A stretch of 64,000 nt of DNA. Origin: Streptomyces lichenis (GTDB taxonomy: Bacteria > Actinomycetota > Actinomycetes > Streptomycetales > Streptomycetaceae). The stretch covers positions 124,001 through 188,000 of the forward strand of contig NZ_JALPTH010000006.1 in the NCBI RefSeq assembly GCF_023218175.1. The letters run 5' to 3'. Below, piece after piece: positions 8,074-15,761 of the stretch; the first letter of the stretch is position 1; every line of letters begins with the position of its first letter. The notes under the pieces were generated by a model. It did no database searches. It was not told the origin of the DNA and saw nothing but the letters and a program-made list of their open reading frames with translations. A program made the translations under genes and the position numbers.

Positions 8074-8610
8074 ATGCGCAAGATACCGAGCAGGCCATGG
8101 GCCATCACCGCGCTGGTGGTGGCCCTCGCCGCCGCCGGCCTCGGGATGTACTGGTTCCAGCCCTGGAAGCTGTGGCAGGACGAGACCCTCCACGAAGCCC
8201 TCCCCGAGGCCACCGCCCCCACCACCCCCGGCTCCACCTCCACCCCCACCCCTCCCCGGACCCTGGCGACCGGCGACCTCATCAGCCACGAGCACACCAC
8301 CTCCGGCACCGCCAAGCTCGTCCGCCTCGGCGACGGTTCACACGTCGTACGCCTGGAGGGCCTGGACACCAGCAGCGGCCCCGACCTCCGCGTCTGGCTC
8401 ACCGACGCTCCCGTCAAGAAGGGCCGAGCCGGCTGGTTCGTCTTCGACGACGGCAAGCACCTCAGCCTGGGCAAGCTCAAAGGCAACAAGGGCGACCAGA
8501 ACTACCCCCTCCCCACCGGCACCGACCCCGCCGACTACACCAGCGTCACCATCTGGTGCGACCGCTTCGACGTCTCCTTCGGCGCCGCGGAACTCACCCG
8601 CCGGACATAA
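8074..8610 (+). CDS. DM13-domain membrane-anchored protein
   Basis: 178 residues. An N-terminal uncleaved signal anchor (about residues 8-28, [18 protein letters not shown]) is followed by a Thr/Pro/Ser-rich linker (48-65) and a DM13 domain (about 70-172). The domain is recognised from blocks such as GTAKLVRLGDGSHVVRLEGL, DLRVWLTDAPV and YTSVTIWCDRFDVSFG, which includes the conserved Cys. DM13 domains are predicted extracellular, cytochrome-like or redox-linked modules, so this is probably an outward-facing envelope protein. A GGGGGAC ribosome site lies just before the ATG. It is monocistronic, divergent from the metallophosphoesterase gene. Confidence 0.85.
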   Translation: MRKIPSRPWAITALVVALAAAGLGMYWFQPWKLWQDETLHEALPEATAPTTPGSTSTPTPPRTLATGDLISHEHTTSGTAKLVRLGDGSHVVRLEGLDTSSGPDLRVWLTDAPVKKGRAGWFVFDDGKHLSLGKLKGNKGDQNYPLPTGTDPADYTSVTIWCDRFDVSFGAAELTRRT

Positions 8611-8770
8611 CCAGGAGTTCTTCTCCGCATTCTGCGGCTTGTCGCACTGAATCAGACCGCATGTCCGCCCTTGTGACGGCTGCGGCGCAACCAGAATGGT
8701 TCAGAGCAAACACCCGGCCCTCGCATTGTCTGACTGTGTGACTAATGTGATCGCGATGGAGGGGGAGTGC

Positions 8771-10276
8771 ATGACGCAGGCGGAGAGCACCGTACGACCC
8801 GACGTGGTGACGACCGGCGAGTGGCTGCTGCAGCCGATCGGGCGCGCGATCAACGGAGGACCGACCCACTACGCCCATTCGATCGAGCGGGGCGTCGACC
8901 TTGCCGATCCCGAGTACGCGCAGCTGCTAGGGCCCGAGGCGGAAGACCTTGGGACGCTCTACCAGGGACGGCCTGCCCGGTTCTGGGGGTCGACATGGTC
9001 CACGACGGGTGGACGCGCGAAGAACAAGGCGATCGACAGCATCCGGCCCGGTGACGAGGTGTTGTTCATCTCCGAGAAGAAGGTCATCGCCCGTGCCAGG
9101 GTCGTTTTGGCCTTCCGCAACCGCGCCTTGGCGGAGAAGATCTGGGGCCTGGACAAGCTGGGCAGGGCCTGGGAGCACATGTACGCGGTCGACGATGTCG
9201 TGGAGACCGACCTGCTGGTGTCGGAACTCACCGGAGAGCTCGAGTGGAGGAAGTCCTGGGTCCAGGGGCTCAGCCGGCAGGTCGGCGACAAGGCGACCCG
9301 CATTGATGCGCTCCTCGGCAGGGAGCTGGCGGTCGTCCCGGGCCAGCGCTCCACCGGTCCGGACCGCCGCGCCACGGGGTCCGGCCTCGACCAGCAGGCA
9401 CTTCTGCAAGCGATCACGGCTCTTAGGACCGACACCGCACCCGATGGGCCCGCCCGCCAGAAACCGCTCGCTCTGCTGTGGGCTGTCGGGCGGCTGACCG
9501 CGGGACGGGAGCGAATGACTCCCTGGGATGAGTTCGAGAACGAGGTCGGTCCTCTCCTCGACGAGTTCGGTGGTGCAGGTGAGGCACGGACACCGGAGTG
9601 CCCGTTCTGGCACCTTCGCAACAGCAGGCTGTGGGAAGTCCAGGGTGTCGATGTCGATGGCGCCGCGCCTTCGCCCGGCGCCTTGAGCGCGGCCGGAGCG
9701 CGGGCCGGCCTGAGCAGCGATGCCGCCCGGCTTCTGAAGAGGGCACGAACCCGGGCCCGTGCGGTCTCCCGTCTGATGTCCGAACACTTCGACAGCACCG
9801 AGGTGGACAAGACGGCGCTGCTCGAGCGCACCGGCCTCGGGGGCTACCTGAGCGCCAGTGGTGAGGGCCGCGACGACTCGTCCGGGCCCGGCCCCGTTGG
9901 TCGCCGTCCCTCCACTGTCTCCCGGCCGGACCGCGACCGGGACCTGCCCGCGCAGGTCAAGGAACTCTACGGTCATCGGTGCCAGGTGTGCGACGAAGTA
10001 CTGGAGACGCGGGACGGCCTGATCAGCGAAGCCGCCCACATCCAGGGCCTGGGGCGCCCGCACGACGGCACCGACACCCTGGACAACATGCTCTGCCTCT
10101 GTCCCAACCACCACCGTCAGTTCGACAGGTTCGGCCTCTACATCGACGAGGACTGGTCGGTCCACTTGACGGGGACTGGGGAGCGCAGGTGGGAACGACT
10201 CAGAATCAACCCCGAACACGTGATCAGTCCGGAATTCGTCGCCTACCACCGTGAGCTGTGCCTCCGACCATGGTGA
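8771..10276 (+). CDS. sulfur-binding-domain HNH endonuclease (ScoMcrA-like type IV restriction)
   Basis: 501 residues. The middle part (about 195-340) resembles the sulfur-binding domain of ScoMcrA, which reads phosphorothioated DNA: PLALLWAVGRLTAG at about 232-245 and CPFWHLRNSRLWEV at about 277-290 are its characteristic blocks. The C-terminus is an HNH nuclease with CQVC at about 403, EAAHI near 422 and LCPNHHRQF near 445, an intact ββα-metal core. The first 140 residues, with FWGSTWS and GDEVLFISEKKVIARARV, look like a small PUA/EVE-type modified-base reader; that part is inference. ATG 8771 is preferred because GGAGGGGGAG precedes it; an in-frame ATG at 8756 lies 7 nt past a TAATGT -10-like element. 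With the helicase gene 101 bp downstream it looks like a restriction or defence module against modified DNA. Confidence 0.85.
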   Translation: MTQAESTVRPDVVTTGEWLLQPIGRAINGGPTHYAHSIERGVDLADPEYAQLLGPEAEDLGTLYQGRPARFWGSTWSTTGGRAKNKAIDSIRPGDEVLFISEKKVIARARVVLAFRNRALAEKIWGLDKLGRAWEHMYAVDDVVETDLLVSELTGELEWRKSWVQGLSRQVGDKATRIDALLGRELAVVPGQRSTGPDRRATGSGLDQQALLQAITALRTDTAPDGPARQKPLALLWAVGRLTAGRERMTPWDEFENEVGPLLDEFGGAGEARTPECPFWHLRNSRLWEVQGVDVDGAAPSPGALSAAGARAGLSSDAARLLKRARTRARAVSRLMSEHFDSTEVDKTALLERTGLGGYLSASGEGRDDSSGPGPVGRRPSTVSRPDRDRDLPAQVKELYGHRCQVCDEVLETRDGLISEAAHIQGLGRPHDGTDTLDNMLCLCPNHHRQFDRFGLYIDEDWSVHLTGTGERRWERLRINPEHVISPEFVAYHRELCLRPW

Positions 10277-10377
10277 TGCGGCTGACCGCGCGCCCCGGCG
10301 GACGGAGGGCAGCCCTCCCGCAGGGTGACGCGCCGTCGCTAGGGTGATCGGTCTGGCACGGAGGCAGGGGAGTACGG

Positions 10378-13300
10378 ATGTCGGCGCGCAGCGAACGGAG
10401 TCGTAGGGCTGACATCGTGCGCTACTGGCGCGCGGTGGAGATGTTCAGCCCGCAGAAGGTGGGGAAGGTCGCGCCGCGAGCCGGGATGTACGCGGTCGAC
10501 GCGGGAGCCCCGCTGCCCTGGGAACACGGGCACCCGGTTCGTCGTGTTCGGGTCGACCGGAACATGGAACGGCAGCACGTCGTCTACTGCGGTGTGTACT
10601 CCGTCGCGTCCGTACGAGATGTGCTCCTCGACGTGTTCGGCGGCAGCGAGGAGGAGCACGACGGACGGCTCGACGGCGACAGCGCGATGCTCGCGTTCGA
10701 AGTCACCGACGAAGGCCTGTTGATCCAGGACTCACTCACCTTCTCCGCGTGCGCGTGGGCAACCGGCCGCGCTCGCAAGCCCGGGCCCCGCGCACGCTCG
10801 TGGCTCGATGGCTTCGAGGAGGAGGCGGAGGACTGCGAGCGCACCGTCCTGGCACTCGGCGACGGGAAGCTCGACACCGTCGATCTTGCCCCGGGCTCCT
10901 CTGTCCCGTTCGCGGGACTGCTCTGCCGGGTCGCTCTCGGCGCCCTGGGAGGGGCGCTCGTACCCGCGGTCCCGCCGCTTCTGGGGGACTCCGCGGCCGG
11001 ACTCCTCGCCGACGGCGCGCTGCGGGCTGTCCAGGAGTTCGTTCCGGACCTGCCGGGCGGTGAGGACGAAGGCAACGTCCGGGCGGCGGACGGGGACGAC
11101 GAGGCGCCCAAGCTCGGAGACAAGCCCCTGACCACCCGGGAGCTCTCCGCCCTCACCCGGTGGCTCGCCGACCGCTTCGACGTGGCGGAGGACTTGCGGC
11201 CCCACGCGGTGCGGGTGCAGACCCGGCTGGTGTCCAAGCGCAAAGTCGGCAGGGCGGGCGGCTCGGACTTCCTCAACAGCTTCATCGCCGCGGACCTCGA
11301 CCTCATCGCGCGGCGACTGACCGCGGAGGACCCGGGGCAGGCCCTGCGCGACTACCTGACCGCCACCCACGCGATCCGGACGGAGGACCGGATCGACCTG
11401 CGCGAGCATCCGGGCGTGGTCCTCGCAGGGGTGCGACCGGGCCGCTTCCCGCTGGGGCGCTGGCCGGCCAGGACCGCGCATCCCCTGGTGCTCAGCCAGC
11501 AGTTCGCCGTCAACACCATTCTGGAGCGGCTCGCCGACAGCGAAGGCCTCTACGCGGTCAACGGGCCGCCCGGAACAGGCAAGACCACGCAGCTGCGCGA
11601 CCTCATCGCGGCCGTGCTGGTGCGGCGGGCCGAACGGCTCGCCGACCTCCGACGCCCCGAGGACGCCTTCCAGGGGGCACCGCTGCGCTGGAGCACGGGC
11701 AGCTTCCCCCGCTCGTTGCAGCCGCTCAGGCCGGAACTCACCGGTGACGAGATGGTCACCGCGTCGGCCAACAACGGGGCGGTCGAGAACGTCTCCATGG
11801 AGCTGCCCGCCACCGCGTCCATCGCCGAGGAATGGCAGAGCCAGGCCTCGTTCTTCCCCGAGCAGGGTGGACTGCTCCTCGACGGAGCACCCGCCTGGGG
11901 GACACTCGCGGCCCGCCTCGGCAACAAGGCCAACCGGCAGGACTTCCGGAACGCCTACTGGTTCGGCCCGACTCGGCGGACCGGGCGTGCGCGGGACGGA
12001 GCCGGAGCCGAGCTGCCCGCCGAAGAGATCGTCGGTATGCGTGAACTGCTGAAACAAGCAGCGGCGCAGGGGCCCAGCCAGGCCGACTGGCACCGGTCCG
12101 TGCGGCACTTCCGCGACGCCCGCAGCGCCGTAGTGCGGTTGCAGGACGAGCGCCGGCGCGCCTGCGATGCCATCGACGAGTACGAGGAACGCTGGGCGCC
12201 CGTGGAGCATCTGCGCCGCGCCAGGGACGCGGCAGACCAGGCGGTGCGAGCCGCGCAGGTACCGCTGGCCCAGGACCGCACCGCGTGCTGGGCGGCCCAG
12301 GCGGCCCTCGAAAGCCGGGCCGGGCTGCTCGCGAGGCATGAGGAGACCAGACCCGGTGTCCTGGCGGGAGTGTTCTCCTTGGGAGGGGCCCGACGAGCCT
12401 GGGACGGTGAACACCGGCTGCTGGCGGACGCGGTCGGGCAGGCCCGCACGGCCCTCGACGACACCGTCCGCCGTGTGGAGGCCGGTGAGCGAGCCGAACG
12501 GGCCTCCCGCGCGGAACAGACGAGGCTGCACGAGGAGTTCGCCGGTGCGCAGGCTCGGGCCACCGCGGTGGAGCAGACCGTCCAGGACGCCGTTCAGCGC
12601 TGGGGCCGTCACCTGCCGGGTCTCGAGGAGGCGGACGGGCGCACCCCGGAGGACGCCCGGGAGCTTTCCTCGCCCTGGTCCGATCCGGAGTTCACCCGTG
12701 CCCGTACGCGACTCTTCCTCGCCGCCATGGACCTGCACCGGGCGTTCCTCCTCGGTGCCGCCGACCGCATGCGCAAGAACCTGGACGCGGCCATGGACGT
12801 CCTGTGCGGCGACGCACCGAACACACTCCCGCCGACGACGGTGCTGGCGGCGTGGCAGAACCTCTTCCTTGCCGTCCCGGTAATCTCCACCACCTTCGCG
12901 TCCCTGGACCGGATGTTCACCGGTCTCGGTCCGGGCGCGCTTGGTTGGATGCTCATCGACGAGGCAGGCCAGGCGACCGCGCAGATGCCGGTCGGAGCCC
13001 TGTGGCGGTCCCGGCGCGCGGTCATCGTGGGAGACCCGCTCCAGCTCTGGAGCCGGTCGTCACCCTCCCGCACACCGGGCAGGAAGCACTCCGCCGGACG
13101 TACGGCGTCGCCGAGGAGTGGTCTCCGTCCCGGACTTCGGCGCAACGAGTGGCGGACCGGCTGAACCCCTACGGAACCTTCCTGCCCGCATCGGAGGGCG
13201 GAGACGCCGACCGGGTGTGGGTCGGATCTCCGCTACGTGTGCATCGCCGCTGCGACGACCCGAGGTTCAGCATCAGCAACGACATCGCCTACGAGGGCCT

Positions 13301-13835
13301 CATGGTGCACGGGGTCACTCGCTCCGATGACTACGCGGTGGCACGCCGCAGCGTGTGGTGGCACGTCCCCGCCGGCGCATCGGAGGGGAAGTGGAGCCCG
13401 GCGGAAGGCGAGGCGGCCAACGTCATCGTCCATCGGCTGATGGACCAGGGCCTCGATCCCACGGAAATCTTCGTCATCAGCCCCTTCCGCGACGTCGTGG
13501 CCGGGCTCAGTCGCAGCCTGTGCCGGGTGGTCCCGCGTGAGCGGATCGGCACGGTGCACACCACCCAGGGCAAGGAAGCGAACGTTGTCCTCGTCGTCCT
13601 CGGTGCGGGAGGCCGATCCGGCCCCCGCAACTGGGCGGCGTCGACCCCTAACCTGCTCAACGTGGCCGTCAGCCGCGCACGTCGGCGTCTCTTCGTCGTG
13701 GGCGACTACGAGGCTTGGCGCGGCCATCGCTACTTCGACGTCCTCGCCCAGAGCCTCCCGTCCCTGTCAGCCGAGGAACAGGCAGTGATGCGCACCCACG
13801 CCCCCATCCGCCTCCCCCACGGCTGCCGCTGCTGA
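10378..13835 (+). pseudogene. SF1 DNA2/Upf1-like helicase, frameshifted at motif III
   Basis: The intact reading would be about 1150 residues. Motifs are Walker A GPPGTGKTTQL (about residue 396), a coiled-coil-rich insert (about 570-730), Walker B LIDEAGQA (about 860), motif III GDPLQL (about 884), then FVISPFRD, TVHTTQGKEANVV (motif V) and NVAVSRARRRLFVVGD (motif VI). This is the SF1B helicase layout. A CTCT at 13045-13048 stands where CT would keep the frame (GDPLQLEPVVTLP). With CTCT, translation leaves frame and stops at 13164, losing motifs IV-VI. Either one genuine 2-bp duplication inactivated the gene or this is an assembly error; everything else looks well conserved. A TAGGGT -10-like element at 10340 may give it its own promoter. 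Probable partner of the upstream nuclease. Confidence 0.8.
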
Positions 13836-13874
13836 GCCTCCGCCCCGGCCCGACCCTACGCACGCATACGCAAA

Positions 13875-13910
13875 GACCCCGACCTCAGCGCTTCCGCTGG
13901 TGTCGGGGTC
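13875..13910 (-). terminator. hairpin terminator between helicase and tRNA-Arg
   Basis: Perfect outer stem GACCCCGAC / GTCGGGGTC (13875-13883, 13902-13910) with an inner stem CAGCG / CGCTG around a CTTC loop. It lies 20 bp downstream of the tRNA-Arg gene and 40 bp after the helicase stop, so it can serve both convergent units. Confidence 0.75.
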
Positions 13911-13930
13911 CCTTGGCACTTCCTGCGAAG

Positions 13931-14002
13931 TGCCCCCGGCAGGATTCGAACCTGCGCACACGGCTCCGGAGGCCGTTGCTCTATCCCCTGAGCTACGGGG
14001 GC
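13931..14002 (-). tRNA. tRNA-Arg (anticodon CCG)
   Basis: On the minus strand the 72-nt sequence folds as a cloverleaf. The acceptor arm is GCCCCCG paired with CGGGGGC plus discriminator A. The D-arm region is TAGCTCAGGGGATAGAGCA. The anticodon stem ACGGC/GCCGT carries the loop CTCCGGA, giving anticodon CCG for CGG codons, and the T-arm contains GGTTCGAATCC. No CCA is encoded. CGG is a common Arg codon in this genome, so the gene is likely important. A terminator follows at 13875-13910. No duplicate of its 3' end was found nearby, so it shows no sign of having served as an attachment site here. Confidence 0.95.
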
Positions 14003-14079
14003 GTTCGCCGTGTTGCTCGGCGACGGGTAGAACACTACCAGCTCCCACGGGGTGCCCGTGAACAGGTATTTCCGGGCGT

Positions 14080-14147
14080 GGGGGAGGGGTGGGGGCGGGG
14101 GTGGGCGGGGGTGTGGGGCGAGGGGACCGGTGGGGGTGGAAGTGGGG
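14080..14147 (+). other. G-run tract, possible G-quadruplex
   Basis: The 68 bp between the tRNA and the response-regulator gene contain at least eight runs of 3-5 G on the plus strand separated by 1-5 nt (for example GGGGAGGGGTGGGGGCGGGG). This satisfies a simple quadruplex pattern several times over. It lies immediately upstream of the likely promoter of the next gene and is on its non-template strand. Confidence 0.55.
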
Positions 14148-14177
14148 AAAACCGGGACGCAGGGGTGGGGCGGGTCC

Positions 14178-14183
14178 TACTCT
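14178..14183 (+). promoter_or_regulatory. -10 element of probable leaderless response-regulator transcript
   Basis: TACTCT lies exactly 6 nt before the GTG start at 14190, which would place the transcript start on the start codon. There is no ribosome-binding site before the GTG. No good -35 is visible at the expected distance, so confidence is limited. Confidence 0.4.
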
Positions 14184-14189
14184 CGAGTT

Positions 14190-14651
14190 GTGTCAGGCGT
14201 GTCCGGCCGGGTGCTCGTCGTGGACGACAACAGGGTCATCCGGCAGTTGATCAGGGTCAACCTGGAGCTGGAGGGCTTCGAGGTCGTGACCGCGGCCGAT
14301 GGTGCCGAGTGCCTGGCGGTGGTGCACGAGGTGCGGCCGGACGCCATCACGCTCGATGTGGTGATGCCGGGGCTCGACGGGCTGCGGACCGCGCGGATGC
14401 TGCGGGACGACCCCCGGACGCGGGACCTTCCGGTGGCGATCGTCAGTGCCTGCACGCCGGGGGAGGCGGAGTGGGAGGCCGTGGGGGAGGTCGGCATCGA
14501 CGGGTACCTGGCGAAGCCGTTCGATCCGGAGGAGCTGGTGGCGCTGGTCCGGCGGCTGGTGAACCGGCAGCCGGAGCCTCCGCTGGAGGGCAGCCACGGA
14601 GGTGGGCAGCCCTGGACGGGTGGCGGTGCCGGGGGCGGGCCGGGCGGCTGA
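14190..14651 (+). CDS. single-domain response regulator
   Basis: 153 residues: a receiver domain (about 6-122) and a Gly-rich tail with no DNA-binding output domain. The phosphorylation pocket is complete, with VVDD at residues 10-13, LDVVMP carrying the acceptor D56, SA at about 90 and the YLAKPF Lys near 105. Such single-domain regulators act by protein-protein contact, like CheY or Spo0F. No histidine kinase gene is adjacent, so the partner is elsewhere. The GTG at 14190 is chosen because the receiver fold starts immediately after it and a -10 element ends 6 nt upstream; the open frame before it is Gly/Val-rich readthrough of the G-run tract. The next gene, nrtL, starts 92 bp downstream with its own promoter-like element. 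Confidence 0.88.
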   Translation: MSGVSGRVLVVDDNRVIRQLIRVNLELEGFEVVTAADGAECLAVVHEVRPDAITLDVVMPGLDGLRTARMLRDDPRTRDLPVAIVSACTPGEAEWEAVGEVGIDGYLAKPFDPEELVALVRRLVNRQPEPPLEGSHGGGQPWTGGGAGGGPGG

Positions 14652-14710
14652 GCGGAGGAAGTGTTTCCGCTGGTCAATGGAGTGGGTGACCGGATGGCGA
14701 AACCCGTTCC

Positions 14711-14737
14711 TTGGTGCGCCTCCTTCTCCCCTAGGCT
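14711..14737 (+). promoter_or_regulatory. promoter of nrtL, leaderless start
   Basis: TTGGTG (14711-14716) and TAGGCT (14732-14737) are separated by 15 bp, and 6 nt separate TAGGCT from the GTG start at 14744. The transcript would begin on or next to the start codon, and no ribosome site is present. The spacer is shorter than the usual 16-18 bp. Confidence 0.45.
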
Positions 14738-14743
14738 GGAGTT

Positions 14744-15727
14744 GTGACCCCCGCCGATCTCTCTGTGACCGTGCTGCGCGCTGTGCGTCGCGCGGTGGAC
14801 GAGGGTGCGTTGCCGCGGGGGGTCGCGGTGCCGGAGCGGGTGGTGGTGGAGCGGCCGCGGGCCGGCGGGTGCGGGGACTGGGCGACCAATGCGGCGCTGC
14901 GGCTGGCGCGGGACGCCGGGATGGCGCCGCTGGCGGTGGCGGAGGTGCTGTCGTCCGCGCTGAGGGGTGAGCCGGGGATCGGGCGGGTGGATGTCACCGG
15001 GCCGGGGTTCTTGAATGTCACGGTGGACGGGGCGGGGAGTGGGGTTGGGGCGGCGCTGCGTGAGGTGGGGGTGCGAGGGGTGCGGTATGGGTTCGGGGAG
15101 GGGATGCGGGGAGAGGACGTCGAGCTGGTGCATGGGGGTGGGGTGCGGGAGCGGGTGTATGCGGAGGCGGTGCGGGGGCTGCTGGCCGCCCAGGGGGCGG
15201 ATGTGAGGGTGCGGGAGGGGAAGGACGTCTCGGTGGTGGTGCGGGGTGCGCACTATGACCCGAGGGGGTTGGGTGCGGACGCGTGTCAGTGGGCGCTGCT
15301 GCGGCCGGCGGCGGGGGACCGGGTGCTGGATGGACCACCTCTGCTCGTACAGGGGGAATCCAATCCGCTGTTTGTGGTGCGGTATGCGCATGCCCGGGCT
15401 CGGGCGCTGGTGCGGAACGCCGCGGAGTGGGGATTCGCGGGGGAGTGGGCCGGGGACGAGATCGGCGGTGCGCGGTTGGGTGGGTTGATCGTGGAGTATC
15501 CGGGGGTGCTGGAGGCGGCCGCGCGGTTGCGGGCGCCGGATCGGGTGGCTCGGGCGCTGGAGGCGGTGGCGGATGCGCTGCTGGACTTCCAGCACGGGGT
15601 GCTGCCCATGGGGGAGGAGAAACCCTCGGCCGCCCACCGCTCCCGGCTCGCCCTTGCCGAGGCCGCCGGGACGGTGCTGGCCGGCGGCCTGGCCCTGCTC
15701 GGCGTGAGCGCACCTGACCACCTGTGA
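14744..15727 (+). CDS. nrtL: ArgS-related anticodon-binding protein NrtL
   Basis: 327 residues, related to arginyl-tRNA synthetase but much shorter than ArgS (about 580). It keeps an N-terminal ArgS-like additional domain ([26 protein letters not shown], shown here as [12 protein letters not shown] and following; [12 protein letters not shown] near 85) and an ArgS-type helical C-terminal anticodon-binding domain ([20 protein letters not shown]). No HIGH or KMSK-type catalytic signature is present in between. It should therefore bind tRNA-Arg or an ArgS partner without aminoacylating. The gene lies about 740 bp from tRNA-Arg(CCG). Codons are markedly G-ending (GTG, GGG, CGG) compared with the C-ending bias of most neighbours. 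lysA follows after 34 bp, so the two may be cotranscribed. The name is that used for the family; the biological role is unproven. Confidence 0.82.
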   Translation: MTPADLSVTVLRAVRRAVDEGALPRGVAVPERVVVERPRAGGCGDWATNAALRLARDAGMAPLAVAEVLSSALRGEPGIGRVDVTGPGFLNVTVDGAGSGVGAALREVGVRGVRYGFGEGMRGEDVELVHGGGVRERVYAEAVRGLLAAQGADVRVREGKDVSVVVRGAHYDPRGLGADACQWALLRPAAGDRVLDGPPLLVQGESNPLFVVRYAHARARALVRNAAEWGFAGEWAGDEIGGARLGGLIVEYPGVLEAAARLRAPDRVARALEAVADALLDFQHGVLPMGEEKPSAAHRSRLALAEAAGTVLAGGLALLGVSAPDHL

Positions 15728-15733
15728 CCGTCG

Positions 15734-15747
15734 GGTCACCTGTGACC
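15734..15747. promoter_or_regulatory. inverted repeat upstream of lysA
   Basis: GGTCACCTGTGACC is a perfect 6-2-6 palindrome 14 bp before the lysA start. It lies inside two direct copies of CACCTGTGACCGT (15719-15731 and 15737-15749, 18 bp apart), the first overlapping the nrtL stop. A repressor or activator site for lysA is possible but no regulator is recognised. Confidence 0.35.
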
Positions 15748-15761
15748 GTAGTGAGAGTGAT

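Noticed and set aside
13021-13060. Programmed ribosomal frameshift in the helicase
   Set aside because: No slippery heptamer, stop-proximal site or stimulating structure; the shift is explained by one extra CT.
8611-14002. Integrative element using the tRNA-Arg as attachment site
   Set aside because: No integrase, excisionase or replication gene, and no second copy of the tRNA 3' end was found near the left edge of the module.
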